A stretch of DNA of 64,000 nt. Origin: Acheta domesticus. Its lineage: Eukaryota > Arthropoda > Insecta > Orthoptera > Gryllidae. The translations under genes were made by a program, and so were the position numbers. The DNA lies in NCBI GenBank assembly GCA_031308135.1, contig JAHLJT010009355.1, positions 7,613,074 through 7,677,073 on the forward strand, written 5' to 3'. The notes under the pieces were generated by a model. It made no database searches and was not told the DNA's origin. It was given only the letters and a program-made list of their open reading frames with translations. Below are positions 35,462 to 44,608 of the stretch, piece by piece (within the stretch, counting starts at the first letter, position 1; each line of letters begins with the position of its first letter).

Positions 35462-35815
35462 TGATATAAATTTCACCATTATTAACACTGCTTTTAGCTT
35501 TGGTATAATTCTTAATTTATTATTATTATTGTATATAGTTTTTGTTATTTTTATTATTATTACATATTAGCGTTATACAGTGAAGTGAAGTGTAGTGTAG
35601 TGAAGGGGAGTGCAGTGTAGTGTAGTGAAGTGAAGTGTTAGTGAAACTAGTAGTCAATTTAGAGATAACTAGAAATTAATTAGAACTAGGATATCCTCTA
35701 ATTCTAATGGTAACTATAATTGTTAATGGTTTTTATTGTTCTAATTCTAATTGTCATGTTTGCCACCGAGCATTAGCTCAAAGCGAACTAATAAATCTAT
35801 CTATCTATCTATCTA
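33247..35815 (+). mobile_element. 5'-truncated non-LTR retrotransposon (LINE) with (CTAT)n tail
   Basis: Coding sequence similarity starts abruptly near 33247, inside the C-terminal part of an APE-type endonuclease (PGISDHKGVLL at about 33270-33300). It continues through the reverse transcriptase to a TAA at 35383-35385. A 3' UTR of about 410 bp follows, including (ATT)n at 35425-35461 and a GTGAA/GTGTA pentamer array at 35579-35638, ending in five CTAT units at 35796-35815. A simple tetramer tail and 5' truncation are normal for LINEs of the CR1/L2/Jockey superfamily. No clear target duplication was found. Three frameshifts show it is dead. The plus-strand frame's first ~53 codons (33087-33246) are AAT-rich host sequence, not LINE. 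Confidence 0.88.
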
Positions 35816-37129
35816 CTATGATAAACAACAATTATATGTTAGTGATAATAAAAATCAATACGAGCTACATAGATATTGACTAAATTAGGTTGAAAAAAAT
35901 TGATCACGTTCGCTACTCTTCACTGCACTACACTACACTACACTGTTTTGCATTGGATTACATTAACCGGCACTTCACCACACTTCACATCACTTAGTTA
36001 CTGATTTAACTCTATTACTCTCAGCTTGTTCTAACTTATTTCTAAAACTACGTGCACTTAGAGGAATATGTACTGTACGAAAGGTACTTTTGACTAATAA
36101 ACTTTGGTGGGCCACAGTACAAGTAAATGGCACCGTGGGGCCATACGTTCCGTGGGCGGTCAGTTGGACAACCTTGATTTTCGTATTAGTTCAGTCGGAA
36201 TCAAGCGTCAATCACAAATGTAATAATCTGAACTGCCAGCCTGGAGCCAAAGCTGCTGTTGAAAGATTTTCTCGCATGACTTGTGGAGAACCAGCTCTCT
36301 GTAGATATGATGAAAGATAAGCTAGAATTAGAGAGTAAATTATGACGAAACTTGTGTTGAACTTTTTATGTCCTCCTTAAGGAAAACACTTGAAAAAAAT
36401 TCACAGCATTAATAAATGTATTTTTGTTATGTTTATTTCTTCGTGTTCGACATTTGTCTCTCGAAGAGTTTCGTAATTAGATTTAACTTATAAGGTTTTA
36501 GATACGGTCATTCCTAGATAAAGAACTTTATATTTCATACTCGTGAGCATGCGCTGCATTTGGAGATTTGATTCATCGTTCAAGGATTAATCTGAAGTGT
36601 AGTATGGAAATTGTGGTTGGACTAGTAATGTCAAAATAGAAGTATTAGTGAAAAATACAATTGGATGGCATGCGTTATTCGTATCATTAACTACGTAAAT
36701 TAATCTTTAACCAATAAAGTGACATGTGCGTATTTTTACTTCCAATTATATCTTTTTAAATTTGACTACTCCAAAAATGTTAATTGGACTGAATTACAAC
36801 TATATCCAAAAGTTATGGCGACAAAGGTACTTGACAAAATGATGTTCGAGTACTTGGCGCTGAAACAAATCGTAGTAAAAACATTAGTTGAAACGTGAGA
36901 TCCGCAGCCAAGTGGCGGATAAGATGTTCCCTCCTCCAGGTATCTCCGCAGGCGAGACACCGCTGGAAGCATAACAAGCTCTTAGCTCCCGAGTGGCCTC
37001 CCGTCATGAATGGCAGTGAAGTGCACGTACTTGTGTGTGAATGTGGATGTGTTCGGGGTGTGAGGGTGTACGAAGAGGGGAGGGAACAAGAATTAGAAAG
37101 GGTCACTTGCGATCCGTTTGTTAAAGAAC
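35816..37129. other. No gene seen; inverted pentamer array 35918-35992
   Basis: TTCACTGCACTACACTACACTACACTG and CTTCACCACACTTCAC runs (each given here as fragments) occupy 35918-35992; they are reverse complements of the GTGAA/GTGTA array at 35579-35638 in the LINE 3' UTR. The remainder is AT-rich. The frame at 36090-36320 (76 codons, Trp/Val-rich) has no recognisable domain. Confidence 0.5.
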
Positions 37130-37302
37130 TGCTACAGAATTCCCCCGATATTCATCGGAGAAACCACGAAAAAACTGCCGGCCAGAGCCGCTGGAATTCC
37201 CCACGGCAGAGGCGTAATTCGACCCAGCTAAAAAACGAGTGTCGAAAATCCTGCCATCGTCGGGACTCAAACCTGAACCTCGAGATCAGAGATTCTGCAG
37301 TG

Positions 37303-37714
37303 CAGTGACGGCTGGTGGTTTGCAAATTAGGAGGGGCGGCTTGTATGTCCAAACGATCACGTACATTATTTTACCTCTTCAAAATATTTCATGAACGAGG
37401 AAAACTATGGCATACAGAGAACAACCGATTTGCACGTATCGAGATTTCCCAGTACCCTCACTCTTCCTGAAGCCATTGCCTGGCATTCACCAGCTACGGA
37501 CGGGCACCCGATAATCCACGACTCGAAACGAAAACATTTGCCTTTAGTATAATCGAGTCCTTAAAACTAAATCGCCCTCAAAAATTGCGCTGGTGGTATA
37601 CACAAATGAAAAGAGCCGATTTATTGCAAGTGTAATACTTTCAGCGTCTTTTCCAGAGGTCAATTTTTCTGAGGACGGCGCCGCCCTAGAGCACTTACAG
37701 AGCAGCCACCACTG
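37303..37714. mobile_element. hAT-type MITE (412 bp) with perfect 8-bp target duplication
   Basis: The left end CAGTGACGGCTGGTGG and right end CAGCCACCACTG form an imperfect terminal inverted repeat of hAT type. CTGCAGTG at 37295-37302 and 37715-37722 is a perfect 8-bp direct repeat, the diagnostic hAT target-site length. The interior carries no transposase. It is inserted in the head of the family C SINE. Confidence 0.9.
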
Positions 37715-38147
37715 CTGCAGTGGAAAGAGTTGTTGCCCTGCGCCAGGGTCGGCTCCAGGCGATCTTGTGGGGGGGGGGGCATCATAGATTTTTGTTAGAT
37801 AATAAACTTATTTATTATATTGTATATTATTTTGTGATAATCAAACGGGTGAAAAAAATGTGTCAGAATCAGTGAAAAACAATAAGTGATTAACAAAAGT
37901 GCGAATATCAAACAAAATGCATAACTATAGGTACCAATGTACAATCAGTTAAAGTAGCTTTACAATGAAAATTGGCAATAACAAGCGTAGTCAGAATAGT
38001 GAACCAACTCAGTTAGCTAATGAAGTAGAACATAACCACAAGTATATTACCAGAGAGCGAACTAGCTATGTAGAAGGCCACAAGTAGCTGTCAGCACAAA
38101 TCTTCCCTGAGAAATCAGGAGGCTTTAGCCCTACATGGGTTTGCAGG

Positions 38148-38148
38148 C

Positions 38149-38196
<48 letters not shown>

Positions 38197-38200
38197 TAAT
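38148..38200. repeat. (TAA)n microsatellite
   Basis: About 17 TAA units directly preceding the LINE tail; a second shorter (TAA)n lies at 38580-38596. The sequence just before (GGCTTTAGCCCTACATGGG, about 38120) resembles a LINE 3' terminus, so the tract may be the tail of one LINE and the target of another. Confidence 0.85.
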
Positions 38201-38201
38201 A

Positions 38202-38477
38202 AACAAATTCAAACTTGTCCATGTTGCTGTACCTTGCGATCAAAACGTTACCAAGGAGGCAGAGAAACGTCTTAAATACAAGAGTTTGGAAATCGAGATC
38301 AGCCGAATGTGGGGCGTAAAAGCACAGGTCGTCCCGATAGTTATCGGAGCTCTGGGATTTGTTCCGCAAAATTTGTGTAAGAACTTGTCTAAACTCCCAG
38401 ATTATTCAAAAGAAGTGAAGGAAGTGCAAGAAATCGCTTTATTTGGAACAGCCCACATTTTGCGCAAAGTATTGTAG
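38202..38477 (+). pseudogene. LINE C-terminal fragment (restriction-like endonuclease end; R4/Dong-like)
   Basis: An open frame through 38477 encodes LVHVAVPCDQNVTKEAEKRL, then a KYKSLEIEISRMWGV stretch and QVVPIVIGALG, ending GTAHILRKVL and a stop. The order VDVAVPxD - EKxxKYxxLxxEIxRMW - VxVVPIVIGALG - LxKTALLGTAxILRKVL is the C-terminus of LINEs with a restriction-like endonuclease. Preference for (TAA)n targets and tails is known for the R4-clade element Dong, and this fragment is flanked by (TAA)n on both sides. It is 5'-truncated, without reverse transcriptase, and sits inside the hAT element 37744-38773. Clade assignment is inferred. Confidence 0.68.
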
Positions 38478-38781
38478 AGGCACCGACAATCCCTAGATCT
38501 ACTCCTTAGGTAGCTGGTTGCAACCTGGAGTAGATTTTATATTCAGCCGACACATAACATCCTTAGTCGTGATTTAGAGTTAATAATAATAATAATATTT
38601 TGTAGTGTATATATGATAATTAACAACATTATTGTTTAAATAATAACATGCTTTTAATACAAATAAATATTTAAATCAATTGTGCCATATAAAGAAAGGT
38701 AACAAACGAAAATCCTAGGCTTTTTGGGGGGAGGTCATGGCCCCCCCTGGCCCCCTCCCTGAATCCGCCCCTGCCCTGCGC

Positions 38782-39030
38782 CTCCTCAGCCGGACCGCGA
38801 ATCATCAGCTCTCCCGTTTCGGCAGCGTTTTGCGCGCCGCGGGTCCCAGAAGTCGTGTGGCGGTTGCCAAGAGCAGGGAAAGGCGCGGAGAATACCCGCC
38901 AGCGGAGCGGAGCCCGCCCCGCCCGGCCCAGCCCGCGGCACGGCGCGGCGGGTCGGCCGCGCTTTGAAGCCGCTTTGAGGCGCACGCACCGACGGCCGAG
39001 ACGCGGGACGCGCTGACAGTGAAGTGTTGG
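38782..39030. other. CpG island
   Basis: CpG-dense (GCGCCGCGGG, GGCACGGCGCGGCGGG). Overlapping open frames on both strands are compositional. The SINE/hAT stack abuts this island. Confidence 0.6.
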
Positions 39031-40228
39031 TGGGCCGAAGCAGATCCGATAGCGAAACAACATTGCGCAAACTTCATCATACACACGAGTACGGAGGACC
39101 ATAAATCGAAATGTGAATTCATTACGTTTCTTTGTACTTTTGACTGAGGCCGCCGGCCACATAGCGAAGTCTACGCCAGGGGCCTGCATATTCGGAATAC
39201 ATGCAGCCAAATTCCAGAGTGAAATGTCCCCCTGTTATGTCTTGTATCATTAATTATGTAAATAATGATGTGAGTTATAAATATCCAATAAATAACTAAT
39301 GAAATTTAGTGCATATTAAAAGAGACAGGATAATTAGCGTAAAAAAACAGAATATCCAGAACAGTAAATTTAAATTATGAAAATGTGAATAAAATGTTTT
39401 GAATAAGAAAATAGCTTATAAAATATACAATAAAGTACATTTAATGGGAGAGAATTGTTTTTTGTCGAAAATATCGCTGGTTGTATACTCAGGCCTACAA
39501 GACCCGCGCGGGGCATTCTTGAGGAGTCAATGCTGGTGCACCTAAGTCTTGGAGGAAGGACAGTGCTTTAAGAGCTGTGGCAAAGCAAGACATTCTGTAA
39601 TCGAGGAAGCATACAAAAAAAATTTTATCCTTAAATATCATGTTTTATAAAACAAAATTATACTTTCTTAATTTTGTTACATGTACGGATCAGCTATGTA
39701 TGAACCGTAATCTTAGGTGCACGTACCTTTGGTTTAGCCAGAAGAGATTGTAAGTATGTGCGCTGAATTTAGTCCGTATCCTTCAATGTGGCTACATTAC
39801 ACAGTTCAGTCAGAGATTTGAGGAAATAAGATAGTAGAACACAGTCCGAAATCCCAGAAATTTGCCTTTGTACTATACTTCTTTCCGCCAAATAAGAAAA
39901 GACGATGCACTACAATTCATAATGAACAATTGACATCATTTGACCATCACAACTTTCTTTAAGTCAACTTCACGGACTCTGGAGACTCTGAATAGAATTA
40001 GACTATCGCCCGCACACTAATAGTCATTGCCTTAATGGTATTTCGGCTTTTATTGTGTGCTACAACTGGAACCATTGGCAATTATAGATGCGAATAAGCT
40101 TCGTGTAATGAATTCGTTGCCCTCGAAAATTCGTTGTTTTAATGAGAAATCGGTAGCGGATTTTTGACACCTAAATAGCTATGCCAAATCCTACGACAGC
40201 CTGTTTGAGAATTCTACACGCTGTTCTA
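39031..40228. other. No recognisable feature
   Basis: AT-rich to mixed composition, no credible open frame or repeat ends. Confidence 0.5.
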
Positions 40229-41166
40229 TCAGTTTTCCTGGATTTCCCTGTTCAATTCTATATATTGTAGATGCCGGAGCAATACAAAGGACCGCACGAG
40301 ATCTTTCTTTCCCCATCCTATCCACAACACCATGTTTAATATCGGGAGATAGTCTGACCCTTTCTTCTCGAATTGGTAATTTGTAATCCAAGTGAGCCTT
40401 TGAAAAACATTCAAGAGAAAGGATTCGGCGAGACCTCCTTAAGAAGGAGCTACGATATACTATGATATATCCGCCTCTACACAGGGGTGGATCCAGCCGA
40501 TCGTTTTGGAGGGCATCATCATAGATTTTTGTTAAATAATAAACATTTGTTATTATATTGAATATTATTTTTGTAGGGTGTATAAGATATTATACAATAT
40601 ATTTTTTTAAAATAATTACATAATTCTAACATAAATAAATATTTAAATCAATTTTGCCGAATAAAAGAAGGGAACAAACGAAAATTCTAGGCCATTTGGG
40701 GAGGAGACATGGCCCGCACGCCCCATGGATCAGCCCCGGCCTCTGTATTACCCTGCAAACAGCCGAAACGCGCAAACCAAGGCGCTGCCTGCTCTTGGCC
40801 TTATTGAGTAGCTGACCAGCGCCTGACCACGCCCAAAGAACCGCTGTTCAATTCGTTCTCTGTTCATTTTATACTGTAGATGCCGAAGCAATACGTTAAA
40901 CTACAAAGGACTACACGGGATCTTTCCTTCCCCATCCTACCCGCAATTTTATGTTTAATATCTGGGGATAGTCTGACTCTTTCTTCTCGAATTGGTAATC
41001 TCAAATCCATCTAAGCCTCTGAAAAACATTCAAGAGAAAGGATTCGCTGAGACCTCCTTAAGAAGAAGCTACGATACAACGTTCCTGCAAACAGCCGAAG
41101 CGCGCAAACCAAGGCGCTGCCTCTCTTGGCCTTGACGAGTAGCTGACCAGCGCCGGCCACGCCCAC
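40229..41166. repeat. Diverged tandem duplication (40229-40832 and 40851-41166)
   Basis: Two blocks recur in the same order. Block 1 (TGTAGATGCCGGAGCAATAC... through ...GAGACCTCCTTAAGAAG) is at 40265-40450 and 40877-41070. Block 2 (CTGCAAACAGCCGAA ... TAGCTGACCAGCGCC) is at 40752-40832 and 41084-41166. Copy 1 is longer because of the MITE at 40482-40739. The starts of both copies (GATGCCGG..., CACGAGATCTTTC.TTCCCCATCC) match the 3' part of the family C SINE, so a SINE tail was included in the duplication. The second copy runs directly into a CpG island. Confidence 0.85.
40482..40739. mobile_element. hAT-type MITE (258 bp)
   Basis: The left end CAGGGGTGGATCCAGCC and right end GGATCAGCCCCGG form a degraded inverted repeat. 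Flanking octamers CCTCTACA (40474-40481) and CCTCTGTA (40740-40747) match at 6 of 8 positions. The interior matches both ends of the 1030-bp element at 37744-38773. It lies between blocks 1 and 2 of tandem copy 1; tandem copy 2 lacks it. Confidence 0.85.
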
Positions 41167-41910
41167 GCGGCGCGCGAGCGAAGCGCGGGCGATAGCTCCG
41201 GTCGCGTCGCGTCGCGTCGGCCTGGGAGCGGGCGGCCGCCGCCGCACCCGCCGTCGCCGCCCGCCGTATCATATTTTCCCGGGAGATTTCTCGCCGCGCC
41301 GTAATTCAAAAGAAGTCTTCTGTTTCATGTTAACTTAATTGGCGGACAAGGCGACCCGCAAGGAACGAACTCCGCCGCCGCCTTCGCCGCCGCCGCCGCC
41401 GACCCGTGTCCGCCATACTTTATATTTATTTCGTCAGAGACCTTCTCCAGACGGTGGGAGCCACTCGGCCGCCTCCAGTCGGCGGGCGATCGCACGTACA
41501 CACCACGCAGTTGCGACCCGCGATCATACGTATGATAGAGTTGTCAGGGGGGAAAAAAGTCTAATTTATACGCAGTATTCACTATTGCCAGGTAAACCTA
41601 GAAGACGAAGAAGGAAGGCAGGAAAGGGAGGTAAATAAATAAAAGGAATAATGTGTGGGCTCTCGTTGGCCCATAGCTCACTGCTGCCGGCCGCTTCCTT
41701 CGTTTGGACTTGTCTACGCCTCGCACGCTCTCGCGGTTTGCTTTCGGTTTTGTGTTTCGTTATCGCTTTCTTTATTTCCCCGGCGTGGCCGCAACGCTGC
41801 GGCGAGAGCGCGCGCTGCGAGGTTTTGAGTGATGCGACGCCGATCCTCTTTTGTCACCGCCCCTCCCTCCCCGCCTCCCGCTCCGGCTGCTGCGGTTTTG
41901 TTTCCAGCCT
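41167..41910. other. CpG island
   Basis: Two CpG-dense lobes (41150-41520 and 41640-41910) with (CCG)n runs near 41235 and 41370 and TCGCGTCGCGTCGCGTCGG at about 41202. Between them is a less GC-rich spacer. Open frames are Arg/Ala/Pro-rich artefacts. This is the largest island in the window and a candidate promoter, but no TATA, initiator or exon can be defended. Confidence 0.65.
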
Positions 41911-44302
41911 CGAGCCGGCATTGTTGTTGTGTAAGACGATAGAGCCCACGTGAAATATTCATTCGAGATTCCTGCGTACGTCACTCTTGATGTCTTCTTC
42001 GGAAAGGGTTCTTCTGCGTTATTAGGAATAAATTCACGTTCATTTGTCGACGGCGCTTTGAAAGGTTTACAGATGTGTTTCTGGCGGAGCTCAAATTTAC
42101 TAGCAACATGCGCGACCCATAAAGATTTCTCTTTGATGTAACGGTTTTAATGTTTAATTGATGCATCATCTACGCCCACGTGGCGGGAATTTCTAATGAA
42201 AAGGTTCTTACACACCACGCGCGTACGGCTAAGGCTCCCCCCCCCCATCTCCGCTCAGAAATGCATTACTGCATCCTTGTAACACATGCGAGCGACAGAC
42301 ACCTAAGGAAGGCCGCCGCTGGCGGGGTGACTAATTTCTCACCAGAATTAAACGTCAAATGTCAGAGGAGTACTAAGCAGCGCCTTGGAGATGTGTCCTT
42401 TGTACAGCGAGAGCTGTATCCAGATGTCTCTGGCGAGCCTTATAAATTATTCGTTTACTTCATGCTGTATGCACATAGTATTAACATTTTGTGTGTTGGT
42501 TTGTCGGAGGTCGACTTGAAAGGCAGAGTCGGGAGTCAGTCGTAGCATTAACGTATGGTTAATGTTAGACAGATTGCGCGATGGTCAAAAATAGGAATAC
42601 CATATATGCACCTGTTCCCTGTGGAGACGGCTTAGCTATTTTGTTAGATGGCAAGCCATTTTTATGAGTGAATGAGCTGACTACGAAAGATATCTGTGAA
42701 TAATTTAGTACGGGGGATGTATGTTGGCACTCCCTCCAGTGGGTGGTAGATCATTAACTGTTGTATCGAGGTGAATGGGTAAGTAAATACAAAATTGAGA
42801 AATAAATGTCAACCTAATTATTCCCTGAAAGAAATTAGGAAAGAACAGAAAGGAGGATAGGAAATAGAGTGGAGGGAAATTCATCGTTGTCAGCAGTACT
42901 TACAGGGAATAGAGAAGAAAAAGGAGGAAGGGAGGAGGATTTAAGATAATAGAAGCGATTAAGAATGAAGGATATGAAGACATTACGAGTGTGAGAAGGA
43001 ATACGAATGAAGATGACTACGTCGTCGGGTCCTTGGGCAGCCGGAAGCGCATTACATGTTTATGATGAATGTATAATAGCGGGGAGTTCAGAACGAACAA
43101 TTGAGCATGCTTCTATGGCATATTGTTTTTGCGAGATTTCTGTTATGTATTTTCCATCAACCAAAACTAGTCTAGTTTTAGTTTACGGTGTCATAAGCTA
43201 GTTCCTGAAGTATGTCTAGCGTATACTGTAGATGTGGTTTGCTGTCTTTGTATTCTTCAATGTGTGTTTTATCAATCTATCCAACTAAATCACAATATTC
43301 AGGTAACTCTATACTATCTTATTTTGAGATAAATGTTTCTTTTAAATTTGTGCCCTAATGTAGCTTTCAGTAAAGATTGTTTTTTCCTTTTTTAGAGATA
43401 TTGATATATTTAAGGTAGATAAAATTTCTGATACCGAAACATTTGTAAGTCGTAACTAATAAATAGTTTGTTAAGTGATTCAGGTATTTTAAGAAGTATC
43501 TTAAACCAAATGAAGTAGTTAAAAACGAAATTCCATCTTAAAATGTAGTTTAAAAATGTTTGATTTCAAACATTTACAGAAAAACATTTGAAAAGTATAA
43601 CACACAAATGTCTTATTTCTTCCGGAAAAGTACGTGTAAAACGTCCTCAAATGATCGATGCGTTTAGTAAACGTGAGCACCAATGTGAGCTAGCGTAATC
43701 CCAATTGCCGTACAACAGCCTAAACCAATTTAACTTCTTAAAAGGTATGGATGAAAAAATATTAAGCCTAAGTTAAAGTATTATGATTTGGTTATGACCA
43801 GAAATCAAATATTCTCTTCAGCAGAAAGTTACAGATATCTTTCTCCAGTGGTTCCCACTGTAGAGTGCTCAAAATTATTTGATCCTGCGACAAAAAGAAT
43901 ACAACAAAACAAATAAGAACCCATTAAACGTTATTCTCTCACACCACACATTTCTATTTCAAGCTAGGTGGATCAATTAAGGTGCTCGGCTATATATTTG
44001 AAGGGAAAATGGGTTGGTTAACGTATGAACAATATACCCGGCGCAATTGTAGACAAACTTATCCATAATTTTTCACCCACAAAAAATATTTTCTCACATT
44101 TTTTTTAAATGCGGAAAACCTTTGTACGAGTAGGTACTTTTTTGAAAACTGAAGTACTGTAGGCTACAGCTTTCAAGTAATTACGAATATCCGTATACGT
44201 ATGCTATTGTGCACTATAGCAGGAAATTTTGCTATCCACCTTAACTTGAAAGCGAAAAGCATCACTTAATTATATAAACTGGTTTAATAAGTAAAGGGAC
44301 AC
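41911..44302. other. No recognisable gene
   Basis: A plus frame of 121 codons at 42180-42545 has no recognisable domain. Positions 42830-42960 are purine-rich. 43200-44300 is AT-rich without structure. Confidence 0.5.
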
Positions 44303-44608
44303 GTGTGTCAAATAGTAGTAGGAAATGGTGTGGCATTTACGATGCTATCATTGAAATCAATATTTGATGTAGGCTCCTCATCGTAATTGTTTATTTTGGC
44401 ATAAAGCGTTTTCGGCCGCATTGCGGCCATCTTCAGTGCTCTTAGAGGCGGCTGTGGGCCCCAGTCCGCTGTCTGTCTGGACTGAGGCCCACAGCCGCCT
44501 CTAAGAGCACTGAAGATGGCCGCAATGCGGCCGAAAAAGCTTTATGCCAAAATAAACAATTACGATGAGGAGCCTACATCAAATATTGATTTCAGTGTGT
44601 CAAATAGT
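44303..44608. mobile_element. Foldback element, Penelope-like (pLTR) candidate, with 14-bp target duplication
   Basis: GTGTGTCAAATAGT occurs at 44303-44316 and 44595-44608, a perfect 14-bp duplication flanking a 278-bp insertion. The insertion is a 35-bp tail (44317-44351) plus an inverted repeat from 44352 to 44594 with arms of about 113 bp that are near-identical and a ~16-bp centre at 44465-44480. Each arm has CTGAAGAT, GGCCGC, AAT, GCGGCC, GAAA (right arm 44510-44536; left arm on the minus strand 44410-44437). No coding capacity. The architecture repeats that at 21831-22510, with unrelated sequence. Confidence 0.75.

Larger units (their letters stand above)
37744..38773. mobile_element. 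hAT-type element (1030 bp) with perfect 8-bp target duplication
   Basis: The left end CAGGGTCGGCTCCAGGCGAT and right end GAATCCGCCCCTG form a degraded terminal inverted repeat. CCCTGCGC at 37736-37743 and 38774-38781 is a perfect 8-bp duplication. Its ends and interior (ATCATAGATTTTTGTTA at left; AAATATTTAAATCAATT and GGAACAAACGAAAAT-like at right) match the 258-bp MITE at 40482-40739, so this is a longer or expanded member of the same family. The extra ~750 bp in the middle includes LINE-derived sequence and (TAA)n. Confidence 0.9.
37130..38810 (-). mobile_element. tRNA-derived SINE (family C), split into three by two hAT elements
   Basis: On the minus strand, pieces 38810-38774, 37743-37715 and 37302-37130 join in order. 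The head has a box A-like CCGGCTGAGGAGGCGC, then CACTGCAG, then box B-like GGTTTGAGTCCC (near 37267), and ATGGCAGGATTTTCGACAC. Next come GTCGAATT, GGCCGGCAG and TTTCGTGGTTTCTCCGAT. The same order is found in the family C copies at 48181, 49505, 53517 and 62385. The 3' part (AATGCCGG..., GATCTTTCCTTCC) is missing here. The insertions duplicated CTGCAGTG and CCCTGCGC of the SINE. Confidence 0.75.

Noticed and set aside
44401..44537. A microRNA hairpin precursor
   Set aside because: The inverted arms are over 110 bp, almost perfect and bounded by a 14-bp target duplication, which indicates a foldback transposon.
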